The notes: generated by a model from the letters alone, not told the origin. Positions 15,419-24,750 are shown, counted from the stretch's first letter. The stretch is 64,000 nt of DNA from an uncultured Bacteroidales bacterium (GCA_900316305.1 ONCM01000020.1:62001-126000); one strand, 5' to 3'. A program made the numbers and translations.

Positions 15419-16058
15419 CTTTCGGAGGATTATCGTCTAACAACAACAGAATATAACGAGGATGCTGACGGGTGCGAACCTCCTTGTTCCCCTCTTTGGG
15501 TAGCGGGGTCGGGGTGATGAATTCCATACCGGCATCCTTCGCGAACTTCACGTTCCGCGACAACGCCGTCTCCATATCGGGGACAATGTCCACCATTCTC
15601 GAAATCACAATCACGTCATGAGCCAAATTGCGCATGGAGACGAACCGAGCGAGTGGCTGGGTAAAGCCAATGCTACCGTCACGAGCTACCAATGCCGTAG
15701 AAAGCGCAACTACCGCATCAATCGGGGTGTTCACGGAAATGGTGTCCACATAGTTGATGGCCGCCTGCTGAAGGTCTGCGCAAAGGTTCGGGTGCGTGTT
15801 CAGCACCACGTTGTACTGCTGGTCTTCCGCCAGCATCTTCAAGAATTTCAGACGGTCCTGCTTGGTGTGGCAACGCAAAATCTTGCCGCCGTTGGCCTGG
15901 AAATTATGCCAGAAATCGACTGGCGGATTGTTCAATTTCGTAAAACACTGTGCCGTAGGCTGCCCCTCCGCAATATGGTCGTGCGTGAGCGTGCTCTTCC
16001 GTATGACCACTCGGACATACTCCTTGTCAGTGATAAAATTATTCTCTATCTGGCTCAT
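15399..16058 (-). CDS. LUD-domain (LutC/YkgG-like) protein
   Basis: 219 aa from the ATG at 16058 ([10 protein letters not shown]), chosen over an earlier start buried in ftsH; even so it overlaps ftsH by 20 bases. The middle region, with AAINYVDTISVNTPIDAVVA then ARDGSIGFTQ, fits the LUD fold shared by LutB/LutC and related proteins. In Bacteroidales a gene like this commonly sits between ftsH and cdsA. There are no LutA or LutB partners here, so a role in lactate oxidation is not supported; the real function is unknown. No membrane segment is seen. Confidence 0.68.
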   Translation of the reverse strand: MSQIENNFITDKEYVRVVIRKSTLTHDHIAEGQPTAQCFTKLNNPPVDFWHNFQANGGKILRCHTKQDRLKFLKMLAEDQQYNVVLNTHPNLCADLQQAAINYVDTISVNTPIDAVVALSTALVARDGSIGFTQPLARFVSMRNLAHDVIVISRMVDIVPDMETALSRNVKFAKDAGMEFITPTPLPKEGNKEVRTRQHPRYILLLLDDNPPKDESQNA

Positions 16059-18150
16059 GATTCTCTGTATTCGTGGGATTTTCGGGCTCGTCAGCGGGTT
16101 TTGCCTCGGGGGCAGGAGTTTCCACGACCTCCTCTGTTTTGAAAGGACGGTCACCCAAGATGTTCTGCACATCCTCAGTGAAAATCACCTCACGCTCCAG
16201 CAACAGTTTGGCCAGCGTCTCGACCTTATCGTAGTTGTCGATGAGGATCTGTTTCGCCCGCTTATAAGATTCCTCAATGAGCAGATGTACGCGCTCGTCA
16301 ATCTCCTGCGCTGTCTTCTCACTGTAGGGTTTTGTCATGCTGTATTCCTGCTGACCCGTTGAGTCATAATAACTTACATTACCAATTTTCTCATCCAGAC
16401 CGTAATAGACAATCATCGCGTATGCCTGCTTGCTGACCCGCTCAAGGTCGTTGAGAGCACCGGTGGAGATCTTTCCAAAGAAGACCTCTTCCGCGGCGCG
16501 ACCGCCCAAAGTGGCCGTCATCTCATCCACCAGCTGGTCGTAGGTGGTCAGCTGACGTTCCTCCGGAAGGTACCAGGCCGCACCGAGGGCCTTGCCTCTG
16601 GGCACGATGGTCACTTTCACCAACGGGGAAGCGTAACGCAGCATCCAGCTCACACAGGCATGACCGGACTCGTGGTACGCGATTGTCTTTTTCTCTTCCG
16701 GGGAGATGACGCTTCCGCGACGTTCCAAACCGCCAATGATACGATCGACAGCGGCGAGAAAATCCTCTTTTTCAATGTATTGCTTGCTCTGGCGAGCCGC
16801 GATGAGAGCCGCCTCGTTACAAACGTTAGCGATATCCGCACCGGAAAAACCGGGCGTCTGCTTGGCGAAGAAATCCAAATCGACATCGGGACCAAGCTTG
16901 AGGTTGCGCACGTGCACACCGAAGATGCCGCGACGCTCGTTCAGATTGGGCAACTCGACCTGGATCTGACGATCGAAACGGCCCGCACGAAGGAGCGCAC
17001 GGTCGAGAATGTCGGCACGGTTGGTGGCCGCCATGATGATGACACCGGCATTGGTACCGAAACCGTCCATCTCTGTAAGCAGCTGATTCAACGTACTTTC
17101 ACGTTCATCATTAGCATTGGAAAAAGCTCCTTTGCCGCGGGCACGCCCTATGGCATCAATCTCATCGATGAAGATGATGCACGGCGCTTTCTCCTTGGCG
17201 TTGCGGAACAGGTCGCGCACGCGGGAGGCACCCACGCCCACGAACATCTCCACGAAATCGGAACCGGACATCGAGAAGAAGGGAACCTTTGCTTCGCCGG
17301 CCACAGCCTTGGCTAACAAGGTCTTACCCGTTCCCGGAGGGCCTACCAGCAACACGCCTTTCGGAATCTTGCCGCCCAAAACGGTATATTTCTGCGGATT
17401 CTTGAGGAAATCAACCACCTCCTCAATCTCGAACTTCGCACCTTCCAGACCGGCCACGTCCTTGAACGTCACCAACTGGCCATTTTTCTCATCAAACTCC
17501 TGGGCACGAGACTTGCCGATGTTAAAGATGTTGCTGCCACCGAAACCGCCAGGACCACCGCCCCCGCGCATGGAACGCATGGAGAAGTAGTAAAGCAGGA
17601 AAATCAGCACCACCGGCAGCATCCAGAATATAATCTCGAAGCCCCAGCTTTGCGTGTTGTCTTGTTTCATCGGGAAATCATACTCCTTGGCCACCTCACT
17701 GGCCACCAAGGTGCTGTCCTGCGCAAGACGTTCTTGGACGCACTGGCTCTTAACATCACGCAGGTTCTCGTTATAGACCTGCAAGTCCGTCACCACCAGA
17801 TAGTACTGCGGCCCCTCAATGTTGTTACGCACCTCCTCGTATGCCGCCTTCTGTTCCAAGGCCATCTTCTTCAGGAAGACATTGATATGGGAATTTTTCT
17901 TCACATATTCCACATGCTCAACATCCTGATTTTTCACCATTTGGTAGAACTCCATGTCGTTCACCTCCTTGACGGCCTCACTAGAGGAGAAGAAATAGAT
18001 GCCTATCAGCGCCGCCGTAATCACCAAATAAAAGAGCGACCAATTAAACTTCTTTTTGTCGCCGCCCTTGCCGTTCGGTGATCCCTTGCCCCCGAAAAAA
18101 TCGGACATATTGTTCCTTATATCTTTCTTTCTGTTGTTATTATCATCCAT
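16039..18150 (-). CDS. ftsH: ATP-dependent zinc metalloprotease FtsH
   Basis: 703 aa. Two membrane helices (about 38-55 and 172-189) flank a periplasmic domain of about 115 residues. The AAA module has Walker A GPPGTGKT (about 270-277), Walker [12 protein letters not shown] (about 325-335) and the second region of homology ending in [14 protein letters not shown]. The protease zinc site is HESGHA (HEXXH), with the third-ligand region further on. FtsH degrades misfolded membrane proteins and short-lived regulators. An alternative ATG is at residue 15. The gene lies between rsfS and the LUD gene in a conserved block. Confidence 0.97.
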   Translation of the reverse strand: MDDNNNRKKDIRNNMSDFFGGKGSPNGKGGDKKKFNWSLFYLVITAALIGIYFFSSSEAVKEVNDMEFYQMVKNQDVEHVEYVKKNSHINVFLKKMALEQKAAYEEVRNNIEGPQYYLVVTDLQVYNENLRDVKSQCVQERLAQDSTLVASEVAKEYDFPMKQDNTQSWGFEIIFWMLPVVLIFLLYYFSMRSMRGGGGPGGFGGSNIFNIGKSRAQEFDEKNGQLVTFKDVAGLEGAKFEIEEVVDFLKNPQKYTVLGGKIPKGVLLVGPPGTGKTLLAKAVAGEAKVPFFSMSGSDFVEMFVGVGASRVRDLFRNAKEKAPCIIFIDEIDAIGRARGKGAFSNANDERESTLNQLLTEMDGFGTNAGVIIMAATNRADILDRALLRAGRFDRQIQVELPNLNERRGIFGVHVRNLKLGPDVDLDFFAKQTPGFSGADIANVCNEAALIAARQSKQYIEKEDFLAAVDRIIGGLERRGSVISPEEKKTIAYHESGHACVSWMLRYASPLVKVTIVPRGKALGAAWYLPEERQLTTYDQLVDEMTATLGGRAAEEVFFGKISTGALNDLERVSKQAYAMIVYYGLDEKIGNVSYYDSTGQQEYSMTKPYSEKTAQEIDERVHLLIEESYKRAKQILIDNYDKVETLAKLLLEREVIFTEDVQNILGDRPFKTEEVVETPAPEAKPADEPENPTNTENHEPDRE

Positions 18151-18163
18151 AATCTTACGTCGA

Positions 18164-18192
18164 ACGTTTCAAGTTTCAAGTTTCAGGTTTCA
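18164..18192. repeat. GTTTCAA heptamer array upstream of ftsH
   Basis: Four consecutive words GTTTCAA/GTTTCAG between rsfS and ftsH. Confidence 0.7.
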
Positions 18193-18195
18193 GAG

Positions 18196-18576
18196 TTAAA
18201 ACTTTTGGATGTCGGCGTCGCCCCAGAGGGATTCGAGCTGATAGTATTCCCGGGCTTCCGGTTGGAAGATATGCACCAAAATGTTGAAGTAGTCCAACAG
18301 GACCCATTCCTTGTTTTCCAACCCCTCCACATTCAGCGGCTTGACATTCGCCACCCGCTTGGTCTGTTCCTGCACAAAGTCGCACAGCGTCTCCACGTGC
18401 GGTTTGGACGTTCCCGTACAGATGATGAAATAATCGAAATAGACGTGGTTTATCTTCTTGAGGTTGAGGCAGTGGATGTCCACGCCCTGCTTCTCAATTA
18501 ACGCCTGTATAATTAACTCCTCGAGGTTTCCTTCGTAGGGCACCCCCTCAAATTTCACTTTTCTTTTGACTGTCAT
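18196..18576 (-). CDS. rsfS: Ribosomal silencing factor RsfS
   Basis: 126 aa from the ATG at 18576; a TTG-started extension would overlap the promoter box. The sequence holds the RsfS/Iojap core: NLEELIIQALIEKQGVDIHC at the start, VYFDYFIICTGTSKPHVETL in the middle and WVLLDYFNILVHIFQPEARE towards the C-terminus. RsfS binds ribosomal protein L14 and blocks subunit joining in starvation. It is upstream of ftsH on the same strand, the usual Bacteroidales order. Confidence 0.92.
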   Translation of the reverse strand: MTVKRKVKFEGVPYEGNLEELIIQALIEKQGVDIHCLNLKKINHVYFDYFIICTGTSKPHVETLCDFVQEQTKRVANVKPLNVEGLENKEWVLLDYFNILVHIFQPEAREYYQLESLWGDADIQKF

Positions 18577-18597
18577 ATATTCATTTAAAAACGGTTG

Positions 18598-18605
18598 CAA
18601 AAGTA
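18598..18605 (-). promoter_or_regulatory. -7 promoter box for rsfS-ftsH
   Basis: TACTTTTG on the minus strand, 21 bases before the rsfS ATG; divergent from the protease box only 12 bases away. Confidence 0.65.
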
Positions 18606-18617
18606 CAATTTTTTTTA

Positions 18618-18625
18618 TATTTTTG
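18618..18625 (+). promoter_or_regulatory. -7 promoter box for the T9SS protease
   Basis: TATTTTTG, 27 bases before the ATG at 18653; its upstream region overlaps the rsfS promoter. Confidence 0.65.
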
Positions 18626-18652
18626 CCGCCTTGAAATTAATCGAATAGGAAT

Positions 18653-20326
18653 ATGAAAAAAATTTTGTCATTTTTTGTAATGTTGTCTATGGTTACCAGC
18701 ATGTTACACGCCCAAGAAGCATCTGCTGAATTACCTTATTCTTTCGGGAAGAAGGGCATTTCCCAATCCATTGATGTGAGGACGATGCCGCAAACCGACA
18801 ACGAAAAACTCTTACAAGAGGATGCTCTTAACCAAGACAAGTCCCTGCCGCTACGTGCAGGTATCGGTTTTGGCGTCAACGCCACACTCGACAATTCGGG
18901 CCGCAAGGACATCATGCCGGATGGCGGAATGCTGTGGCGCACCAAATACGAGACGAAAAATGCCCTCATGACCTATCTGGTATTCGAAAATTTCAACATT
19001 CCTGAAGAGGGCAAATTATTCATCTATAGTCCTGACCAACAACAAGTTTACGGACCTTACACCAACAAAGATGTGCAATCGACAGGCCGATTCGAGACTG
19101 ACAACATCGAAGGTGACGAGCTGATCGTAGAATACTACGAGCCGTCCGATGCTGCTTTCAAGGGTCAATTCACGATTGCCGCTGTCATGCATATCTACAG
19201 GGATTTCTTGAACGCACGTTCCGAGGAAAAAGGTCCCCATGGAGATGCGGACGGTTCCTGTCATATCGACGTGGTTTGTCCGGAAGGCCAACCCTGGCAC
19301 TACCCTATCAATTCTGTCGTCTGCATCAGCATGACCGCATACGAAAGCGGCGGTTGGGCTTCTTATCTTTGTTCCGGCGCCATGGTCAACAATGTCCGTA
19401 TGGACAAGACTCCTTACGTGCTGTCAGCTGACCACTGCGTGGCCGCCGATGACCAGACCTACAAATTCTACTTCAACTACCAGACCAGCACTTGCGGTGG
19501 AAGCACGGGCATATACTCCCGTATGGCTAACGGTGGTACTATCATCGCCAGATCCAACACGCCCAACAACTCTGCCAGCGCCTCTGATTTCCTGCTCCTG
19601 AAAATAACCGGAAACTTGGGTCTGGCCTACCGTGACAGTATCTTCTTTGCCGGTTGGGACGCTACAGGAGCCATCTCCGTGGGTGCGGGCATCCACCATC
19701 CTGGCGGCGACTGGAAGAAAATCAGCTTCCCACAAAGTGTTACCATCTCCAGCGGAGCCACCTATGGCAATCGCTTCATTGTGACGAGATGGCATACCAA
19801 CCCCAACAAAGGTGTCACTGAACAAGGTTCCTCCGGTTCTCCTCTGTTCAACGCCAATTCATTGATTATAGGAACATTAACCTCTGGTTCCAGCACTTGT
19901 AATTACCTCTATGGCACCGACAACTACGGCCGCGTTTCTTACCATTGGACGAACAACAACAACTCCAACCCCGCCCGTAAACTGCAACCGTGGCTTGATC
20001 CCGACAACACCGGCACCAAAATCCTGCAAGGCATGACTTACGGTGGTTCCATCATCACGAGCATTGACGAGCATCAAAATCCCTCCACGTTTGAGGTGTA
20101 CCCCAACCCGACTTCCGACGGACGCGTCACCATCCAAGGTGAATTCCTCGCTGAAACGGCCGTGTGCAACATCTACAACATGATGGGACAGTTGGTGATG
20201 ACCAAACCGGTGAACACAGACGCCACTTTCACCCTGAATGTCAGCGCTTTGCAAAACGGTGTCTATTTCATCGAAGTGATCGGTTCCGAGCGCAACTACA
20301 AGTCCAAACTGGTTATTGCCCAATAA
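18653..20326 (+). CDS. Secreted trypsin-like serine protease (lysyl-endopeptidase type) with T9SS sorting domain
   Basis: 557 aa. Signal peptide about 1-20 (ends MLHAQ), then a pro-region to about 190. The protease domain carries the catalytic His in YVLSADHCVA (about 257-266), the Asp in SASDFLLLKI and the Ser in EQGSSGSPLFN. Paired cysteines and the FAGWDATGAISVGAGIHHPG segment resemble Achromobacter-type lysyl endopeptidases. The last 80 residues (STFEVYPNPTSDGRVTI ... GVYFIEVIGSERNYKSKLVI) are a type A T9SS C-terminal signal, which directs outer-membrane export and surface attachment or release. Lys specificity is inferred from the fold only. Confidence 0.88.
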   Translation: MKKILSFFVMLSMVTSMLHAQEASAELPYSFGKKGISQSIDVRTMPQTDNEKLLQEDALNQDKSLPLRAGIGFGVNATLDNSGRKDIMPDGGMLWRTKYETKNALMTYLVFENFNIPEEGKLFIYSPDQQQVYGPYTNKDVQSTGRFETDNIEGDELIVEYYEPSDAAFKGQFTIAAVMHIYRDFLNARSEEKGPHGDADGSCHIDVVCPEGQPWHYPINSVVCISMTAYESGGWASYLCSGAMVNNVRMDKTPYVLSADHCVAADDQTYKFYFNYQTSTCGGSTGIYSRMANGGTIIARSNTPNNSASASDFLLLKITGNLGLAYRDSIFFAGWDATGAISVGAGIHHPGGDWKKISFPQSVTISSGATYGNRFIVTRWHTNPNKGVTEQGSSGSPLFNANSLIIGTLTSGSSTCNYLYGTDNYGRVSYHWTNNNNSNPARKLQPWLDPDNTGTKILQGMTYGGSIITSIDEHQNPSTFEVYPNPTSDGRVTIQGEFLAETAVCNIYNMMGQLVMTKPVNTDATFTLNVSALQNGVYFIEVIGSERNYKSKLVIAQ

Positions 20327-20335
20327 TCCTTAACG

Positions 20336-20971
20336 GTGAACCGTCACCTGCTTTCCACGGCCTATCTCCCTCCGGTTGAGTATTTTGCCTTTCTGTTGGC
20401 AGACGACACTACCGTTGAGCGAGAGGAGCGGTATCAGAAACAGTCGTACCGCAACCGAGCTGTTGTCATGAACGGAAACGGCATGTTGAACCTCATCATC
20501 CCCACCGTTCATGAGGGCAGAATGGGTATCGTGAAAGAGGTGCGCATCGACTACGCCACCCCTTGGCAGCGCGCACACTGGCGTTCCATTGAGTCTGCGT
20601 ACAACAACACCCCCTTCTACCTCTACTATAAAGATGCCCTAAAGCCTTTTTTCGAACAAAAATTCGAATTTCTGTTCGATTTTAACCTCCAACTCACGCA
20701 AACGCTGCTCAAACTGCTGCAGAGAGAGAAGGAAATTGCCGTCACCACCACTTTCGAGCCCTACACGCAGGACGACCTGCGTCTGCTGATACATCCCAAA
20801 AACGCCAAGAAAGACACTTACCCATTCCGTCTTCAACATCCTTATTATCAAGTTTTTGAAGACAAATTCGGATTCACTCCCAACCTCTCCGTCATCGACT
20901 TGCTGTTCAATGAAGGACCGCAAGCGGCGCTCTATCTGCAAAGCATCCTTCAACAGTTTGAAAACAGGTAA
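20336..20971 (+). CDS. WbqC-family protein
   Basis: 211 aa with a GTG start at 20336, nine bases after the protease stop; no ATG fits better, because the family's LLSTAYLPPVEYF begins within five residues. Conserved blocks follow: ERYQKQSYRNRAVVMNGNG and the WQRAHWRSIESAYNNTPFYL segment typical of WbqC-like proteins, which are found in polysaccharide clusters and as a single conserved gene in Bacteroidota. Biochemical role uncertain (a transferase role in sugar modification has been proposed for the family). The next gene starts four bases after the stop. Confidence 0.82.
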   Translation: MNRHLLSTAYLPPVEYFAFLLADDTTVEREERYQKQSYRNRAVVMNGNGMLNLIIPTVHEGRMGIVKEVRIDYATPWQRAHWRSIESAYNNTPFYLYYKDALKPFFEQKFEFLFDFNLQLTQTLLKLLQREKEIAVTTTFEPYTQDDLRLLIHPKNAKKDTYPFRLQHPYYQVFEDKFGFTPNLSVIDLLFNEGPQAALYLQSILQQFENR

Positions 20972-20974
20972 TTT

Positions 20975-22834
20975 ATGGAAAAGGAGACCACCGGATTTTG
21001 GGAACGTATCTTTATCCGCATCAAGAATTTTGTGGATAAGCTTCTCTATTATGACAATCTTTTTGATGACAATGTCTGGCAGATCCGGTTTTCCAAGGGC
21101 AACAAGAAAAAAATCAAATATAAGATCGAGAAAAGTCAGTTCTCGCTTTCGCTGAAGACCAGCGACGATGTTTTCAAATATCTTTGGATGCTGCTTATGG
21201 CGGCTGCGCTGGTGTGGATGTTGGTGCTGAGCCAGCAGATCGGCATCTCCGACCGGGAAGTGGCGCAGCATGAGTATTCTGAACTGCTTTACAACCATTT
21301 CCACAATATTGGGGACACCGACGCCTATAAGAGCCACCCTTACGCACACACGCAGGCACAAATCATTGACCTGCTCACATATTCGGTCTCAAAATCACTG
21401 AATTTCAATGATATATATGCATTCCGGCATTTTTTAAGCACAATTTTCGGATGGTTGTTGATTGCCTATCTGTCGCTTATCCTCCTACGAGCGTTCAGCT
21501 GGCGGGCAGCCTTCTTCACCGCTTTCTTTCTGGTCATCTCACCACGGTTTTTCGGCTATTCGCTGACCAATCTGGTGGATGTTACCTTTGCTTTTTTCTT
21601 CATCTACAGCATCATGCAGATGTATTATTACAGCAGGGAACTGCCTGTGATCCGCACCTCTCGTCTGGTCCGCATCGCCATCGGCATCCTGCTCACCCTG
21701 TCAGTACACAATGCCGGCTCCACCCTGTTGCATCTGTTCATGGTCTTCACCTTGTTGAACTTCTTCCTTTACAACCCAATCAAGAAAATATTCACCAAAG
21801 AATACGCCCGCTCGCTGGGTATCATGATTGGGGTTGTGGCTATGATGTGGATTACCGTCGGCATCATCCACACCGCGTGCACCTATTTCCTGGAGACCTC
21901 CATCATCCGGCCCAGTGAGGCATTCGCATCGCTAGCCACCAACATCCCCATCGACCAGAACCAGATCTTCGAAGGGCATTTCATCGGTCCCGACAACTTC
22001 CCCACCCGCTATCTGATGAAATATCTGTATGTTACCACTCCAACGGTCGTGCTGATCAGCTTCTTGCTTTTCTTCATCTTTTTCGGAAATGCCATCAAAA
22101 GTCTGAAACCTTTCTCCATATTCATATTTATTTACACCTTCCTGTTCTGCTGCAACCGCGTGAAAACGCACTACATGAATCCCGACACTTTGTGGGCCAT
22201 TCTGTATTGCATCTATCCGCTTTTCATGATGATTGCCGTCAGCGGGCTGGAATGCACGTTGCGGCACATCCAAGACCGATATACCAATCCTGTGATTTTA
22301 GGACTGATGCTGATGCTTTCGGTCATGCCCATCCGCCACATTCTGTTCAAAAGCCCTTATATCTCCCTCTACTTCAACGAAATATCTGGTGGCATCCACA
22401 ATGCATACGCAAAATACGCGCTGGACAGCAACTTCGAGGCGAATCGCGAGGCCAACGAATGGATGAAAGCATACGCCAACGAGCATGATGTCGGGAAGCA
22501 CTACACCTCGCGACCCGTGGTGATTGCCACCAACGGCAACTCCGCCTGCGCCCTTTTCTACAAGGATCTCCCCGCCTTCGAACTCGTATTCAAGGATTAT
22601 GACCGGCTGGACACCACGTGGGACTACTACGTGGCCTACTGCAACCAGATTCCTGTCACGCAGTTGCGCAACGGCACCTGGCCGCCGGACACCACCTTGT
22701 ACCTGATGTCCTTCGAACAGAAACCCATGGTCGCATTCTACCGCAATGAAGCCAGTTTAAGCCGATGGGCCACTAACGACACCCTCGCCATGGCCGCCGA
22801 CTCGCTACTGCAACAGCTGACTATTGACTATTGA
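20975..22834 (+). CDS. Multi-pass membrane protein, probable GT39/PMT-like glycosyltransferase
   Basis: 619 aa. A soluble basic N-terminus (about 1-70) is followed by about ten hydrophobic helices to residue 470 and an extracytoplasmic C-terminal domain of about 150 residues. The first extracytoplasmic loop holds ISDREVAQHEYSELLYNHFH, with the acidic residues seen in the first loop of lipid-linked-sugar glycosyltransferases (PMT_2 group), and a later one has FGYSLTNLVD. It closely follows WbqC. Activity on a polyprenyl-phosphate sugar is an inference; substrate and acceptor are unknown. Confidence 0.65.
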   Translation: MEKETTGFWERIFIRIKNFVDKLLYYDNLFDDNVWQIRFSKGNKKKIKYKIEKSQFSLSLKTSDDVFKYLWMLLMAAALVWMLVLSQQIGISDREVAQHEYSELLYNHFHNIGDTDAYKSHPYAHTQAQIIDLLTYSVSKSLNFNDIYAFRHFLSTIFGWLLIAYLSLILLRAFSWRAAFFTAFFLVISPRFFGYSLTNLVDVTFAFFFIYSIMQMYYYSRELPVIRTSRLVRIAIGILLTLSVHNAGSTLLHLFMVFTLLNFFLYNPIKKIFTKEYARSLGIMIGVVAMMWITVGIIHTACTYFLETSIIRPSEAFASLATNIPIDQNQIFEGHFIGPDNFPTRYLMKYLYVTTPTVVLISFLLFFIFFGNAIKSLKPFSIFIFIYTFLFCCNRVKTHYMNPDTLWAILYCIYPLFMMIAVSGLECTLRHIQDRYTNPVILGLMLMLSVMPIRHILFKSPYISLYFNEISGGIHNAYAKYALDSNFEANREANEWMKAYANEHDVGKHYTSRPVVIATNGNSACALFYKDLPAFELVFKDYDRLDTTWDYYVAYCNQIPVTQLRNGTWPPDTTLYLMSFEQKPMVAFYRNEASLSRWATNDTLAMAADSLLQQLTIDY

Positions 22835-22843
22835 CCATTGACC
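22819..22843. repeat. TTGACTA heptamer array
   Basis: Words CTATTGA/CCATTGA across the stop codon of the membrane glycosyltransferase; the same word occurs upstream of ftsK. Confidence 0.65.
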
Positions 22844-22878
22844 TAAAAAATAATCATCGCGAATCAAGAAAAAAATTG

Positions 22879-22886
22879 TATTTTTG
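22879..22886 (+). promoter_or_regulatory. -7 promoter box for the nifU-like gene
   Basis: TATTTTTG, 18 bases before the ATG at 22905; it overlaps the earlier in-frame start, which is therefore rejected. Confidence 0.65.
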
Positions 22887-22904
22887 CAGCCTAAATTTGA
22901 AGAT

Positions 22905-23153
22905 ATGGAAAACGCCACGTTAGAACAGAAGGTCATCTCGATCATCGACCAGATCCGCCCCTACTTGGAACAGGACGGCGGCAACATCGAATTTGTGGAG
23001 CTCACCCCCGACAACGTTGTGAAGGTTCGCCTTCAAGGCGCATGCGGCACCTGCCCCCACGCCAAGATGACCCTCAAGAACGGCGTGGAACAGACGATCA
23101 AGCACTATTTACCCGAGATTGACCACGTGGAAGACGTTGTGCTTGGCTTTTAG
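22905..23153 (+). CDS. NifU-like Fe-S scaffold/carrier protein (C-terminal domain type)
   Basis: 82 aa from the ATG at 22905. It consists of one NifU C-terminal (Nfu) domain: IIDQIRPYLEQDGGNIEFVE at the start and the cluster-binding CXXC in GACGTCPHAKMTLKNGVE (about 46-63). Such proteins bind a 4Fe-4S cluster at a dimer interface and pass it to client enzymes. It is a single-gene unit with its own promoter; the following spacer is filled by tandem repeats. No other iron-sulfur assembly genes lie in the window. Confidence 0.9.
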   Translation: MENATLEQKVISIIDQIRPYLEQDGGNIEFVELTPDNVVKVRLQGACGTCPHAKMTLKNGVEQTIKHYLPEIDHVEDVVLGF

Positions 23154-23210
23154 CTTTTGGCTATTGCTGTTAACTTTCGGGAAGAGCAACTATAACCATC
23201 TATTCGATCA

Positions 23211-23338
23211 ACTCTAAACTCTAAACTCTAAACTCTAAACTCTAAACTCTAAACTCTAAACTCTAAACTATAAACCATAAACCATAAACTATAAACTTCT
23301 ATAACCAATAACCAATAACCTATAACCTATAACCTTTA
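23211..23338. repeat. (CTCTAAA)n heptamer array followed by related words
   Basis: Eight near-perfect CTCTAAA units (23211-23270), then CATAAAC/TATAAAC units, then (AATAACC) and (TATAACC) units up to the ychF start codon. The word drifts along the array but the 7-base period is kept for about 125 bases. Confidence 0.9.
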
Positions 23339-23341
23339 CAA

Positions 23342-24439
23342 ATGGGATTGAAATGCGGCATAGTAGGACTGACGAACTCGGGTAAGACCACGATGTTCAA
23401 CTGCATCTCCAACACAAAGGCGGAGGTAACGGATTTTGCGTACAGCACTAACAAGTCGAACATCGGTGTGTGCCAGGTGCCCGACGAGCGTCTCACCCAT
23501 ATCAACACCTTCATCCACGCTGATAAGCTGGTTTATGCCAACTTGGACTTGGTGGATATTCCCGGTCTGGCCAAGGGTGCCAGTCAGGGTGCCGGCATCG
23601 GCAACAGTTTCCTCGCGGACGTGCGTCTGTGCGACGCGCTCATCCATGTGCTGCGCTGCTTCGACAACCCCGCCCTACCCCATGAGGAAGGTTCCGTGGA
23701 TCCTGTCCGTGACATCGAGATTGTGGATTTCGAGCTGCAATGCAAGGACTTGGAGCAGATCGAACGCAAGATCAGCAAGGTGGAGAAAGCCGCCAAGATA
23801 GGTGACAAGAACGCCAAGCACGACTACGAAGTTTTGAAGAAATACAAGGAGCATCTCGAAGGTTTCCAGAATGTGCGCACCTTGGAGGTTACCGCTGACG
23901 AGAAAGCAGTGGTCGCCGACATGATGCTGCTCACCGAGAAACCCGTGATGTTCGTCTGCAACGTGAACGATGACGACGCAGCCACCGGAAACGCCTATTC
24001 CGAGGCTGTGAAGAAATATGTGGAAGAGAACGGTGGCGAGATGCTGGTCATCGGTGCCAAGATTGAATCCGAAATCGCCGAGTTGGAGAGCGAGGAGGAC
24101 CGCAAGGCCTTCTTGGAGGACGTGGGCTTGACCGAGCCAGGCGTCAATAAGGTGATCCGCGCGGCTTACAAGATGCTGGATCTCATCTCCTTCTTCACCG
24201 TCGGTGGCAAGGAGAACAGGGCTTGGACCATCAAGCGGGGCATGCTGGCACCGCAGGCGGCGGGTGTCATCCACAGCGACCTGGAACGCGGTTTCATTCG
24301 CGCCGAGGTCATCAAATACGACGATCTGGTTCAATACGGATCGGAACTCAAATGCAAAGAGGCCGGCAAACTGGCGGTCGAAGGCAAGAACTACGAAGTG
24401 CAGGACGGCGACATCTTGCATATTCGATTTAATGTATAA
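23342..24439 (+). CDS. ychF: YchF/Ola1-family ATPase
   Basis: 365 aa, the normal length, with a G domain, a helical insertion and a C-terminal TGS domain (YGSELKCKEAGKLAVEGKNY then VQDGDILHIRF). The family P-loop is present but variant: GLTNSGKTTMFNC rather than the common GLPNVGKST. The G3 motif is DIPGLAKGAS and the G4-region NVNDDD, where YchF differs from other TRAFAC GTPases and prefers ATP. It binds ribosomes and affects oxidative-stress response. The start follows a tandem array directly. Confidence 0.92.
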   Translation: MGLKCGIVGLTNSGKTTMFNCISNTKAEVTDFAYSTNKSNIGVCQVPDERLTHINTFIHADKLVYANLDLVDIPGLAKGASQGAGIGNSFLADVRLCDALIHVLRCFDNPALPHEEGSVDPVRDIEIVDFELQCKDLEQIERKISKVEKAAKIGDKNAKHDYEVLKKYKEHLEGFQNVRTLEVTADEKAVVADMMLLTEKPVMFVCNVNDDDAATGNAYSEAVKKYVEENGGEMLVIGAKIESEIAELESEEDRKAFLEDVGLTEPGVNKVIRAAYKMLDLISFFTVGGKENRAWTIKRGMLAPQAAGVIHSDLERGFIRAEVIKYDDLVQYGSELKCKEAGKLAVEGKNYEVQDGDILHIRFNV

Positions 24440-24520
24440 TGCATAATGAAGAATGAAGAATATTTATCCGAGATATTTTGACATTATTATTCTTCATTCT
24501 ACATTTTTCATTTTGCATTA
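24438..24520. repeat. Long imperfect inverted repeat between ychF and tRNA-Gly
   Basis: The left arm (TAATGCATAATGAAGAATGAAG) and the right arm (complement of CTTCATTCTACATTTTTC and TTTTGCATTA) pair across a central AT-rich loop. It could serve as a terminator for ychF. The words are also AATGAAG-type simple repeats. Confidence 0.6.
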
Positions 24521-24525
24521 GAAAA

Positions 24526-24598
24526 GCGGTAGTAGCTCAGTTGGCAGAGCGGCGGCTTCCCAAGCCGCAGGTCGCGGGTTCGAACCCCGTCTACCGCT
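24526..24598 (+). tRNA. tRNA-Gly(CCC)
   Basis: 73 nt: acceptor GCGGTAG pairs with CTACCGC, D arm AGCTCAGTTGGCAGAGC, anticodon loop TTCCCAA with anticodon CCC, T arm GGGTTCGAACCCC. CCA is not encoded. Its last 27 bases plus two following bases recur at 26927-26955 with one mismatch, marking it as an integration target. Confidence 0.95.
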
Positions 24599-24600
24599 CA
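24572..24600 (+). repeat. Putative att site in the tRNA-Gly 3' end (repeat A, copy 1)
   Basis: The segment from TCGCGGGTTCGAACCCCG to CGCTCA is repeated at 26927-26955 with one change. The two copies bracket about 2.3 kb. Confidence 0.75.
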
Positions 24601-24661
24601 AACGTCTCCAAAACAATCAGTGTCAGCAACTTACAACGGCGGGTTGCTGACTTCTTGTTTA

Positions 24662-24687
24662 AAATCGGGACAGAAACGGGACAAAAT
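24662..24687 (+). repeat. GGGACA repeat (repeat B, copy 1)
   Basis: A 26-base segment containing GGGACAGAAACGGGACAAAA, itself a double GGGACA motif, identical at 26995-27020. It is 62 bases after repeat A here and 40 bases after it in copy 2. Confidence 0.85.
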
Positions 24688-24750
24688 TGTTCCAGTGGAA
24701 TTATATAATCAAGACAAAGGGAAGAACAAGCACTGTAAATGAAAAAAATG

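Noticed and set aside
23211..23338. Possible CRISPR array or telomere
   Set aside because: The period is 7 bases with no spacers, and the word drifts; this is a short tandem array, and the contig continues with genes on both sides.
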